Positions 7,432-17,690 of a stretch of 64,000 nucleotides of DNA are shown one piece after another; positions within the stretch are counted from its first letter, which is position 1; each line of letters opens with the position of its first letter. Under the pieces are notes generated by a model. The model was not told the DNA's origin and did not search any database. It saw nothing but the letters and a program-made list of their open reading frames with translations. Both the position numbers and the translations under genes were made by a program. The stretch comes from Amnibacterium kyonggiense (lineage in GTDB: Bacteria > Actinomycetota > Actinomycetes > Actinomycetales > Microbacteriaceae), in NCBI RefSeq assembly GCF_004364555.1, contig NZ_SOAM01000001.1:248001-312000 (forward strand), written 5' to 3'.

Positions 7432-8466
7432 ATGACCTCGGCCGAGAGCACGTCCTCCCCGTTCGCCGCCGTCGTCTTCAACCCGGTGAAGGTGGACGAG
7501 GCCCGGTTGCGGGCCGCCGTCGAGGCCTCGGAGCGGGACGCCGGCTGGGCGCCGAGCCGCTGGTACGAGACCTCGGTGGAGGACCCCGGGGTCGGGCAGG
7601 CGAAGCAGGCCGTCGCCGACGGCGCGTTCGTCGTGATGGCGGCGGGTGGCGACGGCACCATCCGCGCGGTGGCCGAGGGCCTCCACGACACCGACGTGCC
7701 CCTCACCCTCCTGCCGTCGGGCACGGGCAACCTCCTGGCCCGCAACCTGCGGCTCTCGCTCGACCGGCTCGAGGAGTCCGTCAGCACGGCCTTCACCGGC
7801 GTGAACCGGAGCATCGACCTCGGGCTCGTGGAGCTCGAGCGGGAGGACGGCTCCCGCGACCGCCACGCCTTCGTCGTGATGGCCGGGCTGGGGATCGACG
7901 CCCAGATGATCGCGAACACCGACCCCGAGCTGAAGAAGCGCGTGGGCTGGCTGGCCTACGTGCAGGGCATCGTGCGGGCGCTCCGCGGTCCGAACGCGGT
8001 GCGGCTGCGCTTCCGGCTGGACGACGAGCCGCCGCGGTCCGTCCGTGTCAACACCGTGCTGATCGGCAACTGCGGGCTGCTGACCGGCAACATCCTGCTG
8101 CTGCCCGAGGCCGCGGTGGACGACGGCATCTTCGACATCGTCGCCCTCCGGCCGGACGGCCTGCTCGGCTGGATCCAGATCGCCTGGAAGGTCCTCTGGG
8201 AGAACGGCGTGATGCGCCGCAGTGAGATGGGCCGCAAGATCCTCAGCAGGACGAAGGAGGTGCGGACGCTGCGGTACCTCAAGGGCAAGAAGGTCGTGTT
8301 CCGCGCCGAGACGCCGCAGGAGTTCCAGCTCGACGGCGACGCGATGGGCGAGGTCGTCGCGGTGCGCGCCCACGTCCGGCCCGGCGGCCTCGCCGTCCGG
8401 ATCCCGGCGACCGAGGCGGACTCCCTCCCGATCTCCGAGGAGGCCAAGGAGGCGCAGGCCGCCTGA
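7432..8466 (+). CDS. Diacylglycerol kinase-family lipid kinase
   Basis: 344 residues. It carries the signature of the DAGK catalytic domain: AAGGDGTIRAVAEGL (ATP site) and LPSGTGNLLARNL. A following beta-sandwich domain contains GLGIDAQMI and the DDGIFDIVALRP segment; the LDGDAMGE near the C terminus corresponds to the metal-site region. Family members phosphorylate diacylglycerol or related lipids at the inner membrane face; YegS/BmrU/DgkB-type activity is the likely range. The start is fixed by a -10 element 6 nt upstream. Confidence 0.9.
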   Translation: MTSAESTSSPFAAVVFNPVKVDEARLRAAVEASERDAGWAPSRWYETSVEDPGVGQAKQAVADGAFVVMAAGGDGTIRAVAEGLHDTDVPLTLLPSGTGNLLARNLRLSLDRLEESVSTAFTGVNRSIDLGLVELEREDGSRDRHAFVVMAGLGIDAQMIANTDPELKKRVGWLAYVQGIVRALRGPNAVRLRFRLDDEPPRSVRVNTVLIGNCGLLTGNILLLPEAAVDDGIFDIVALRPDGLLGWIQIAWKVLWENGVMRRSEMGRKILSRTKEVRTLRYLKGKKVVFRAETPQEFQLDGDAMGEVVAVRAHVRPGGLAVRIPATEADSLPISEEAKEAQAA

Positions 8467-8495
8467 GCGGGAGCGTCCCTGGCATAGTCGCTCCC

Positions 8496-10745
8496 GTGGC
8501 GGACGGGATCGAAGGGCTGCTCGTCGTCGTCGGCGCCGCGCTCGGCCCGGGTCGCTGGTTCGCCGACCGGCTCGCCGACGGCGTCCGGCCCGCGGTCCTC
8601 GTCGACACCGCCGCAGCGGCGGGCGCGCTGCGCGACCGCGACGACGGCACCACGCTCGTCGCGACGATGGGCGACGACGGCGCCTTCACGCGCGTGGTCG
8701 ACGGCTCGCGGATCGAACCCGGCGTCGCGTCCACGGTCGTCGTCGCCGTGCCGATGGCGGCCGTGCCGCAGGTGCTGCGCGAGCTCGCCGTGCACACCGG
8801 TCCCGAGACCGACGTGGTCGTCGTGACGAGCACGATGGCGACGACGCTCGACGCCGCCCGCCCGCTCGCGGGCGACGTCCGGCTCTGGGCGGCCCACCTC
8901 CTCTTCGATCCGAACGTGACGGCCGTCGACGGCCAGGGCGTCTTCGTGGCCGGCGAGGGCGCGGCCCCCGCCTGGCTCGAGGCCGCGGTCGTCGGCAGCG
9001 GCGGCGTCCTCCGCTCGGGGACGGCGGAGGAGCACGACGCCGCGATGGCGAGTGTGCAGGCGACGACCCACCGGACCCTCGTCGCCTTCGCGGACGCGGT
9101 GACGCGGAGCGAGGTCGACCTCGAGACCCTGTGGACCCTGCGCACCCCGCTCTTCGACAGCCTCTTCGGCCTCACCGCCAGGGCGCTCGACCCCCGGCAG
9201 CAGGCGGCGGTCGTCGCGGTGCAGGCCGAGAGCGGCGGCACGGCCGGCGACCTGCTCCGCGCCGCTCTCCGGGACCTGGAGGCGGAGGACTTCGAGGCCT
9301 CCGTGGTGCGCGTGCGCGATCGGATCACGGGCGCGCTGTTCGAGGAGCTGCAGGCGTCGGCGACGGCGGGGATCCAGGCCGCGCAGGCGCGCCGGCGCGA
9401 CATCTCCCGGCGGCGGCGCGACGGCCGGCTCGTCGGACTCCGCCGCGTCGGCACGAGCGGGCCGGTGCGCGTCGGCCGGATCGTCGACGTCTCCCCCACC
9501 CGTGTCGAGCTCGCGGTCCTGCTCGTCGGACCGCCCGGCCGCGGGGCGCTGCTCGACGGACCGGGGCTCGACAACGCGCAGCGGCTGGGCGTCTCGATGA
9601 CGGTGCGGCGTCGGTCGTTCGGGCTGGGGCACATCGAGCTGGTGCCGGAGGCGGAGCTCGCCGCGGTGCTCGACGAGCAGCTCGCCTTCCTCGGCCGGGA
9701 CGTGCGGTTCCTCGTGCCCGAGTCGGTGGCCGGCGGCGGCGTCGCGCGCGTCGTGGCGCAGTTCGACGGCCTCCGCGACGTGCGGCTCGTCGACGAGGTC
9801 GTCCGCACCGGGCAGCGCTCCGTCGTCGTGCACGTCGGGATCCGCGCGGACCGGGACGTCGAGGCGACCATCGAGGCGGTGCGGCGCGAGGTGGAGGCCG
9901 CGTACGCCTGGCCCGTCGGCGTCGCGCGGACGCTGTCGCGGGACGTGTTCGACGTGGCGTACCTCGGTCCGTCCGGCACGTTCTCCGAGGCCGCGGCCCG
10001 CCAGTGCGCCACGAGCGTCGGGCTCGAGGCCGGGAACCTGCTCGCCCGCGCGACCTTCCCCGACGTGCTCGCCGCGATCCGGCCGGGCACGATCGCGGTG
10101 CTGCCGATCTCGAGCTCGGCCTCCGGCCTCGTCTCGCGGTCCGTGCAGGCGCTGCTCGACCACGACGGTGCACTGACCGCGAGCGGCGTCGTCGACGTCG
10201 CCGTGCGGTTCGACGCCTACACCGCCGCCTCCCGGCCGCTCGAGTCGTACCGGGGCGCGCAGGTGTTCAGTCATCCGCAGGGGCTCGCGCAGTGCACCCG
10301 CTTCATCGCCCGGTGGGGGCTGCGCCCGGTGCCGACCGACTCCACCGCGGCGGCGCTCGCCCTGGCACTCGCCGCCGACGAGCCGGCTGTGGCGCTCGGC
10401 GGCGCGGGGCTCGCGACCGGCGACCTGCACGTCATCGAGCGGGAGGTCGACGACCTGTCAGGCTCGATCACGCGCTTCGTGGTGCTCGGAGCGCCGGGGG
10501 AGTTCGCGCCGCAGCGCGACGGCTCCGACCCGACGCTGCGCTCCGTGCGCATCGGCGCCCGCGCGGCGGACGCGCTGCCACTGCTCGGCGGCGCGGGTGC
10601 GGCGTTCTCGGAGCTGCTGACCGACGATGCCGGACGCTTCCTCCTCATCTCGAGCGCCACGGGCGGGGACGCGCCCGGCACGCGCCTCCTCGGCACGCTC
10701 CCCTGGTCGCCCCGCACCCCGGTCGTCCGCGTCCCCTCCTCCTGA
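8496..10745 (+). CDS. pheA: Fusion: TyrA-like, FDX-ACB-like and prephenate dehydratase domains
   Basis: 749 residues from GTG 8496. Residues 1-about 270 resemble prephenate dehydrogenase of the T-protein type: a degenerate nucleotide-binding start (VVVGAALGPG), VVAVPMAAVPQVL, H134 in AAHLLFDPN (compare HPMFGPD), then the helical dimerisation region. Residues about 400-485 (RDVRFLVPESV ... SVVVHVGI) resemble the FDX-ACB fold. Residues about 486-690 are a prephenate dehydratase domain: AYLGPSGTFSEAA, FSHPQGLAQC, DSTAAALALA, and the catalytic TRF motif with T659. The usual ENS motif reads PISSSASG. The C terminus lacks a clear ACT domain. The pgm/serS neighbourhood is that of ordinary pheA, so it probably supplies phenylpyruvate synthesis; dehydrogenase activity is doubtful. 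Confidence 0.75.
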   Translation: MADGIEGLLVVVGAALGPGRWFADRLADGVRPAVLVDTAAAAGALRDRDDGTTLVATMGDDGAFTRVVDGSRIEPGVASTVVVAVPMAAVPQVLRELAVHTGPETDVVVVTSTMATTLDAARPLAGDVRLWAAHLLFDPNVTAVDGQGVFVAGEGAAPAWLEAAVVGSGGVLRSGTAEEHDAAMASVQATTHRTLVAFADAVTRSEVDLETLWTLRTPLFDSLFGLTARALDPRQQAAVVAVQAESGGTAGDLLRAALRDLEAEDFEASVVRVRDRITGALFEELQASATAGIQAAQARRRDISRRRRDGRLVGLRRVGTSGPVRVGRIVDVSPTRVELAVLLVGPPGRGALLDGPGLDNAQRLGVSMTVRRRSFGLGHIELVPEAELAAVLDEQLAFLGRDVRFLVPESVAGGGVARVVAQFDGLRDVRLVDEVVRTGQRSVVVHVGIRADRDVEATIEAVRREVEAAYAWPVGVARTLSRDVFDVAYLGPSGTFSEAAARQCATSVGLEAGNLLARATFPDVLAAIRPGTIAVLPISSSASGLVSRSVQALLDHDGALTASGVVDVAVRFDAYTAASRPLESYRGAQVFSHPQGLAQCTRFIARWGLRPVPTDSTAAALALALAADEPAVALGGAGLATGDLHVIEREVDDLSGSITRFVVLGAPGEFAPQRDGSDPTLRSVRIGARAADALPLLGGAGAAFSELLTDDAGRFLLISSATGGDAPGTRLLGTLPWSPRTPVVRVPSS

Positions 10746-10795
10746 TCGCACCTCCGCTGACCGACGGGGATGGGTGCACCTCAAGCCGCTTGCGC

Positions 10796-10801
10796 CAGGA
10801 T
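10796..10801 (+). promoter_or_regulatory. -10 element of pgm, leaderless spacing
   Basis: CAGGAT ends 6 nt before the pgm ATG at 10808, with no Shine-Dalgarno sequence between. The spacing matches the other leaderless-type starts in the window. Confidence 0.4.
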
Positions 10802-10807
10802 GAGCGC

Positions 10808-12430
<1,623 letters not shown>

Positions 12431-12442
12431 TGCGGTGAGAGC

Positions 12443-12478
12443 GCGCTGATGCGGTCGGACGCGGGACAACATCAGCGC
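12443..12478. repeat. 36-bp palindrome, left copy
   Basis: GCGCTGAT and ATCAGCGC close a 36-bp unit. The unit at 13485-13520 has the same length, the same first 12 bases and the same last 8 bases. The two units flank the gene at 12564-13472. Confidence 0.75.
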
Positions 12479-12563
12479 GTTCGAGCCGCATCAGCACGGC
12501 TCGCGAGTGCGGAGTGCGCTCCTCCACACGACGCCGGCCGAGCCCTGCGGCAGGGTGCCGGTC

Positions 12564-13472
12564 ATGTCGGGCTGGGACGTCGAACTGCTGCTCTCACGTG
12601 ATGGACGCGATCGTCGAGCTCTGGCGCGTGATCGCGCGAGGGGCATCGCGATCCGGGTCCGGCACGGCGTCTCGGTGCTCGCCGCCGACGTCGCTGGGCT
12701 GACCCCGGAGGAGAAGCATGTCGTGGCTGCCCGCGCCCTCGTCGCGGTGTCGTCGAGGCCGCTCGTCCTGTCCCACTGGACCGCGGCGGTCGTCGAGGGC
12801 ACGGACGTCCTCCGGACGGCCCTTGGACGGCTGCACGTGACGTTCCGCGAGCCCGGGGCGAGGGGGCTCGAGAAGGTGGTCGGCCATGTGCTCGCGCTCG
12901 ACGACGAGGAGATCGTCGAGCGCAACGGGCTGCTCGTGACCGCGATCGGGCGCACGGTGCTCGACATCGCAGCAGGCGGAACCTTCATGGACGGTGTCGT
13001 GGCGGCCGACTCCGCTCTGAGAAACGGGCTCCGACCGGAGGAGCTCGAGGCGGCGATCGATCTCGCAGGGCCGCGACGCGCGGCGAGCCGGATCAGTCGC
13101 GTCATGGAATTTGCTGACGGGCGGAGCGGATCGGCCGGCGAGTCCGTCAGCCGCGTCACGATGGACGCGATGGGGATCCATCCGGTGCTGCAGCGCAAGC
13201 ACTTCGACCGAGACGGCTTCATCGGGAAGTCCGACTTCTTCTTCCCGGAGGTGAAGGCCGTCGGCGAGTTCGACGGGCGCGTCAAGTTCTTCGATCCTCG
13301 CTACGCGCCGGGCGGCGCCGCCGCCGTCCTCTGGGCCGAGAAGGTCCGGGAGGACCGCATGCGCGCGGTGAACGACGGCTTCGTGCGCTGGGGGTGGTTG
13401 GAGGCGAACGACGCCCATCGACTCGCGCCGGTGCTTCGAGCGGTCGGACTCCGCATCCCTGCGCGCTTCTGA
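12564..13472 (+). CDS. AbiEi-antitoxin-like / DUF559-type protein
   Basis: 302 residues from ATG 12564 (MSGWDVELLLSRD); GTG 12507 would add 19 residues. The N-terminal part looks like the winged-helix AbiEi-type antitoxin domain common in actinobacteria (LARDRARGIAIRVRHGVSVL). The C-terminal part has the GESVSRV ... DFFFPEVKAVGEFDG...K arrangement of PD-(D/E)xK-fold DUF559/VSR-like proteins, with the acidic residues and lysine present. No partner toxin gene is adjacent, so it is an orphan. Flanking 36-bp palindromes suggest it moves or was inserted as a cassette between pgm and the DD-carboxypeptidase gene. Function is not established. Confidence 0.65.
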   Translation: MSGWDVELLLSRDGRDRRALARDRARGIAIRVRHGVSVLAADVAGLTPEEKHVVAARALVAVSSRPLVLSHWTAAVVEGTDVLRTALGRLHVTFREPGARGLEKVVGHVLALDDEEIVERNGLLVTAIGRTVLDIAAGGTFMDGVVAADSALRNGLRPEELEAAIDLAGPRRAASRISRVMEFADGRSGSAGESVSRVTMDAMGIHPVLQRKHFDRDGFIGKSDFFFPEVKAVGEFDGRVKFFDPRYAPGGAAAVLWAEKVREDRMRAVNDGFVRWGWLEANDAHRLAPVLRAVGLRIPARF

Positions 13473-13484
13473 TGCGGCTCGGAT

Positions 13485-13520
13485 GCGCTGATGCGGCTCG
13501 ACGCCGACCCGCATCAGCGC
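13485..13520. repeat. 36-bp palindrome, right copy
   Basis: Perfect 12-bp arms GCGCTGATGCGG (13485-13496) and its complement (13509-13520). Same unit as at 12443-12478. It could also serve as the terminator between the convergent genes ending at 13472 and 13546. Confidence 0.8.
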
Positions 13521-13545
13521 ATTCGCGCCGCACGAGCGGGGCGGG

Positions 13546-14328
13546 TCAGTAGTCGGGGCTGTCGGGGAGGCCGAAGAACTGCTCGAGCGTCTTCACGTCG
13601 GTGTCGTGCATCTCCGTCGCCGCCGGGACGCCGATGTACCGGAAGTGCCACGGCTCCGTCTGGATGCCGGTGATCTTCGTGTACCCGAGCGGGTAGCGGA
13701 GGATCCACCCGTAGCGCCACGAGTTCGCCGCGAGCCACTTCGCCGCGGGGTGCGACTCGAAGCACACCGCGAGGTCGCACGAGGAGCCGTCGCCCAGGTC
13801 GTCGGCGAGGCCCGTCTGGTGCTCGCTGTAGCCGGGCCTGGCGGTCAGGCCGAGTGTCGTCTCGCGGCCGAGCTGCCGCAGGTTGCGGTCGAAGATCGAG
13901 GTCTGCGTCGCGTAGGAGCGGTAGGCCGACAGGGAGACGAGCGTGATGCCGTCGCGCTTCGCCGCCGCGAACATCGTGACGAGCGCGTCCGCGGCGACCT
14001 GCCGCAGCTGCGGCACGTTCGTGTGCGGCACGTCGGGTGTCACGAGGTCCGCGGGGACGTAGGTCTTCGGCTGCAGCGGCCGCTTCTTGTCGACGACGAC
14101 CCAGATGCTGGTCGGGTCGTCGAGCGAATGCGCGCTCCGATCGAAGGTCGACACGGGCGTCGGGGTGGGCGTCGTCGGGGCGGTCGTGTGCGCCGCGTCA
14201 GCGGTGCTCGCCGACCCGGTCGATGGCTGCGTCGGCGCCGATTGCGCTGCCGTGCACGCGGCGAGCAGCAGGACGGCGGACGCGGCGACCACCGCTCGAA
14301 CGGGACGACCGAGGGAGGGCTGACGCAC
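13546..14328 (-). CDS. M15-family D-alanyl-D-alanine carboxypeptidase, lipoprotein
   Basis: 260 residues from GTG 14328. A lipoprotein signal ends in LLLAAC (C25), followed by a Thr/Pro-rich linker (about 26-60). The VanY-type catalytic domain has SAYRSYATQ, the zinc motif SEHQTGLADDLGD (H and D ligands) and EPWHFRYIG (catalytic E and third ligand H). It should trim D-Ala from peptidoglycan stem peptides at the outer face of the membrane. TAGGGT (14340-14335, minus) is 6 nt before the GTG, supporting this start. Confidence 0.92.
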   Translation of the reverse strand: MRQPSLGRPVRAVVAASAVLLLAACTAAQSAPTQPSTGSASTADAAHTTAPTTPTPTPVSTFDRSAHSLDDPTSIWVVVDKKRPLQPKTYVPADLVTPDVPHTNVPQLRQVAADALVTMFAAAKRDGITLVSLSAYRSYATQTSIFDRNLRQLGRETTLGLTARPGYSEHQTGLADDLGDGSSCDLAVCFESHPAAKWLAANSWRYGWILRYPLGYTKITGIQTEPWHFRYIGVPAATEMHDTDVKTLEQFFGLPDSPDY

Positions 14329-14334
14329 CCGCCG

Positions 14335-14340
14335 ACCCTA
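14335..14340 (-). promoter_or_regulatory. -10 element at leaderless spacing
   Basis: TAGGGT on the minus strand is followed by CGGCGG and the GTG at 14328. Confidence 0.5.
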
Positions 14341-14391
14341 ACCACGCCCCGCGGACGGGGGACGTCGACACGGCTGCGGACGGCCGCGCGG

Positions 14392-15246
14392 TCATGGTCG
14401 TGGCACGACCATGACCGGCACCCGTGCATGGCGGAGGAGCCGCGCGGACACCCCGCCGAGGAGCACCCGTCGAGCCGGGCCGTAGCCGCGGGAGCCGCAC
14501 ACGAGCAGGTCGGTGTCCTCGGGCCCGAGGCCGGCGAGCCCCTCGACGACGGGGCCCTCGATGAGCCGGGAGCGCTCGCCCGGCAGGACGGCCTCCGCGA
14601 GCGACGCGGCGAAGTCCTCCCGCTGCCCCTCCGCGAACCGTCGGGGCTCGCCGAGCGACGGCCGGACGAGGGTGTCGGGGAGGACGGAGACGACGTCGAC
14701 GGAGCCCTGCACCTCCGCCGCGTGCGCGCGAGCGGCCTCGAGCGCCGCGCGGCCGTCCGGGGTGTCGATGAACGCGACGCTGACCCGCTGCACCTGGGGC
14801 TGCGGCAGCTCCTCGTAGTCCCACGGGACGAGCACCACCGGGCCGGGCGCGCCGGTGAGCAGGCGCTCGGCGGTGCTGCCCGGCGCGGTGCGCCGGACGC
14901 CCTTCGTCGTCCGGGACCCGAGCACGGCCACCGCGCCGGGCCCGGCGGCCTCCATCGCCTCGTGGAGCCCGCGGGGCGCGGACTCGGCGGGGATCGCCTC
15001 GAAGGTCGCATCGGTTCCGGCGAGCGCCTTCCTGGCGCCGTCGAGAATCGACTCCGCCTCGTGGCGGTTGTAGGCGACCCACTCGGCGTCCACCCGCCCA
15101 CGCCCGACGGGTGCGCTGCCCGGATACACCGTCACCACCCGGACCGGGCGGCCGGAGGCGCCGCGCCAGCGCGTGGCGAACGTGAGCACGTCCGGACCGG
15201 CCGGCCCCTTGTACGCCGCGATCAGCGGCGGCAGCCCGGCGCTCAC
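14392..15246 (-). CDS. Universal stress protein, two tandem Usp domains
   Basis: 284 residues from GTG 15246, whose codon overlaps the stop of the permease gene (GTGA). There are two Usp domains. The first (about 5-140) ends in PGPVVLVPW and has a weakened nucleotide loop (GSRTTKGVRRTAPGSTAERL). The second (about 150-284) has CGSRGYGPARRVLLGGVS, close to the ATP-binding G-x2-G-x9-G-S motif. Tandem Usp proteins bind ATP and are induced by stress or dormancy signals in actinobacteria. Overlap with the permease gene suggests it modulates or responds to the transporter. Confidence 0.88.
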   Translation of the reverse strand: MSAGLPPLIAAYKGPAGPDVLTFATRWRGASGRPVRVVTVYPGSAPVGRGRVDAEWVAYNRHEAESILDGARKALAGTDATFEAIPAESAPRGLHEAMEAAGPGAVAVLGSRTTKGVRRTAPGSTAERLLTGAPGPVVLVPWDYEELPQPQVQRVSVAFIDTPDGRAALEAARAHAAEVQGSVDVVSVLPDTLVRPSLGEPRRFAEGQREDFAASLAEAVLPGERSRLIEGPVVEGLAGLGPEDTDLLVCGSRGYGPARRVLLGGVSARLLRHARVPVMVVPRP

Positions 15247-16676
15247 ACCTGCTCCGCCGCGGGGAGCTCGGTGCGCTCGCCGGTGCGCGCCCTCGAGTGC
15301 TTGCGGGAGTACGTGAAGTAGATGACGAGCCCGATCGCGAGCCAGACGACGAACCGCACCCAGGTCTCCCACGGCAGCGCCGCGAGCAGGAGGAGGCAGA
15401 AGAGCACGCCGATGATCGGCAGCACCGGGGCGCCCGGCACCCGGAACGGCCGCTTCATGTCGGGGCGCGTGCGGCGGAGGACGATCACGCCGAGGTTGAC
15501 CAGCACGAACGCGAACAGCGTGCCGATGTTCGCCATCTCGACGATGACGCCGAGCGGGATGAGCGCGGCCAGGATCGCGATGAGCACGCCGAAGACGATG
15601 GTGAGGTCGAACGGGGTGCCCGTCCGCGGGCTGACCTTCGCGAAGCGGCGGGGCAGGAGGCCGTCGCGGCACATCGCGAAGAAGATCCGGACCTGCCCGT
15701 ACATGATCACCAGCACGACGCTCGTGATCGCGATGAGCGCGCCGAGCGAGAGCACCGCACCCGCCCAGGGGATGCCCGCGCCCTCGCGGAGCGCCGTGGC
15801 GAGCGGGGCGTCGCTGCCGGACAGCTGCTTCGTCGGCGCCACCCCGAACGCCGCGAACGCCACCAGGACGTAGAGGACGGTCGAGATGACGAGCGACCCG
15901 ATGATGGCGATGGGGAGGTCGCGGCCGGGGTTCTTCGTCTCCTCCGACGCCGTCGAGACCGCGTCGAAGCCGATGTAGGCGAAGAAGATGATGCTCGCCG
16001 CGCTCGTGACGCCCGCGACGCCCTCCGGAAGGAACGGCGTCAGGTTGCCGCTCGCGAAGTTCACGAGCGCGACGACGATGAAGAACAGCAGGATCGCGAT
16101 CTTGATCACGACCATCACGAAGTTCGCCCGCACGCTCTCCCGGGTGCCGTTCGCGAGCAGGGCCATGACGGCCAGCACGATGACGGCCGCGGTGAGGTTG
16201 ACGACGCCGCCCTCGAACGGGCCGGCGGTGATGGCCTTCGGGAGCTCGACGTCGAAGGTCGCCTTCAGGAACTCGTTGACGTTGCCGCCCCACCCGACCG
16301 CGACCGCGCCGACCGAGACGCCGTACTCGAGGATCAGGTCCCAGCCGATGATGAAGGCGACGATCTCGCCGAGCGTCGCGTACGAGAACGTGTACGCGCT
16401 GCCCGACACCGGCACGGCCGAGGCGAGCTCGGCGTAGGAGAGCGCCGAGAACGCGCACGTGATCGCGGCGAGCACGAACGAGAGGATCACCCCGGGGCCG
16501 GCGAGTTCCGCGCCCTGACCGATGACCACGAAGATGCCGGTGCCGATGATCGCGCCGACGCCGAGGGCCGTCAGGGTGAACGGCCCCATGGTCTTCTTGA
16601 GGCGCTCCCCCTCGCCGCCGGTCTCCTCGACCAGCTCGTCGATGTTCCGGGTGATGAAGAGATCTCTGACCGCCAC
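15243..16676 (-). CDS. APC-family amino acid permease (cationic amino acid transporter type)
   Basis: 477 residues from GTG 16676, chosen because GGAGGGAG lies 8 nt upstream; a longer frame exists but adds an arginine-rich non-conserved stretch. About 12 transmembrane helices. Helix 1 carries GVGAIIGTGIFVVIG and helix 6 IIFFAYIGFDAVSTASEE, the signature substrate-site helices of the YfnA/CAT subfamily. Likely a proton-coupled amino acid importer in the plasma membrane. Co-transcribed with the overlapping Usp gene. Confidence 0.93.
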   Translation of the reverse strand: MAVRDLFITRNIDELVEETGGEGERLKKTMGPFTLTALGVGAIIGTGIFVVIGQGAELAGPGVILSFVLAAITCAFSALSYAELASAVPVSGSAYTFSYATLGEIVAFIIGWDLILEYGVSVGAVAVGWGGNVNEFLKATFDVELPKAITAGPFEGGVVNLTAAVIVLAVMALLANGTRESVRANFVMVVIKIAILLFFIVVALVNFASGNLTPFLPEGVAGVTSAASIIFFAYIGFDAVSTASEETKNPGRDLPIAIIGSLVISTVLYVLVAFAAFGVAPTKQLSGSDAPLATALREGAGIPWAGAVLSLGALIAITSVVLVIMYGQVRIFFAMCRDGLLPRRFAKVSPRTGTPFDLTIVFGVLIAILAALIPLGVIVEMANIGTLFAFVLVNLGVIVLRRTRPDMKRPFRVPGAPVLPIIGVLFCLLLLAALPWETWVRFVVWLAIGLVIYFTYSRKHSRARTGERTELPAAEQV

Positions 16677-16814
16677 TGCCGACTCCCTCCGGCGGCACGG
16701 GCGCCGCTCGACCGACACCCTCCTCTCCCTGAACGGACGATGAACAGGGTTTGGGAGGGAACTCGGAGGAACCCGAAACATGCCCGTCGACCGCGCCGCG
16801 GCCGACGCGACGGG

Positions 16815-17690
16815 TCAGCGGCCGAGCGGACGCCCCGCCATCGCCTCGAGCCGCGCGATGCGGTCCTGCATCGGCGGGTGGGTGGAGAAGAGCCGGCCCA
16901 CGTCCTGCGCTCGGAACGGGTTCGCGATCATCAGGTGGCTCGACGACTGCAGCTGCGGCTCCGGCGCGAGCGGCCGCGCCTGCGTGCCGACCTCCAGCTT
17001 GCGGAGCGCCGACGCGAGGGCCAGCGGGTCGCCGGTGAGCGTCGCGCCGTCCTCGTCCGCGTCGTACTCGCGGGTGCGGCTGATGGCCATCTGGACGAGC
17101 CCCGCGGCGATCGGGCCGAGGATCAGCATGAAGATCGCGCCGATGCCGCTGCCGCCGCGATCGCGGTCGTTCCCACCGCCGCCGAAGAGCATCGCCGCGT
17201 AGGCGAGGTAGGTGATGACGCTGCTCATCGCCGCCGCGAGCGAGCCCGTGAGCATGTCGCGGTTGTAGACGTGCATGAGCTCGTGCCCGAGGACGCCGCG
17301 CAGCTCGCGCTCGTCGAGGATCTGCAGGATGCCCTCCGTGCAGCAGACGGCGGCGTGCTGCGGGTTCCGTCCCGTCGCGAACGCGTTCGGGGCGAGCGTC
17401 GGCGACACGTAGAGGCGCGGCATCGGCTGGCCGGCGCGATCGGAGAGCTCGCGCACGATCCGGTGCATGGCGGGCTGCTCCGCCGCCGTCACCTCGCGGG
17501 CGCGCATCGCCCGGATCGCGACGGTGTCGCTGAACCAGTAGGAGCCGAGGTTCACCGCGAGGGCGATCACGAGGCCGATCGTGAGCGCCGCGAGGTTCCT
17601 GCCGAAGAGCAGGTAGCTCGCGACGAGGACGACCCCGCCGAGCAGTCCGAAGAGCAGAGCGGTCTTCAGGCCGTTGTGGTGGCGGTGCAT
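16815..17690 (-). CDS. htpX: Membrane zinc metalloprotease HtpX
   Basis: 291 residues from ATG 17690 with GGAAGGGA upstream. N-terminal two transmembrane helices, the zinc motif GHELMHV, two further hydrophobic segments with a Gly-rich loop (FGGGGNDRDRGGSG), then the third ligand region TREYDADEDGA. The C terminus ends STHPPMQDRIARLEAM, typical of HtpX (M48B). It degrades damaged membrane proteins as part of envelope quality control. Confidence 0.96.
   Translation of the reverse strand: MHRHHNGLKTALLFGLLGGVVLVASYLLFGRNLAALTIGLVIALAVNLGSYWFSDTVAIRAMRAREVTAAEQPAMHRIVRELSDRAGQPMPRLYVSPTLAPNAFATGRNPQHAAVCCTEGILQILDERELRGVLGHELMHVYNRDMLTGSLAAAMSSVITYLAYAAMLFGGGGNDRDRGGSGIGAIFMLILGPIAAGLVQMAISRTREYDADEDGATLTGDPLALASALRKLEVGTQARPLAPEPQLQSSSHLMIANPFRAQDVGRLFSTHPPMQDRIARLEAMAGRPLGR

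Noticed and set aside
8222-10807. Long plus-strand open frame running into pgm
   Set aside because: It is the pgm frame extended upstream without a stop; composition before 10808 is Arg/Ala-rich and the pheA-type fusion occupies another frame with clear domains.
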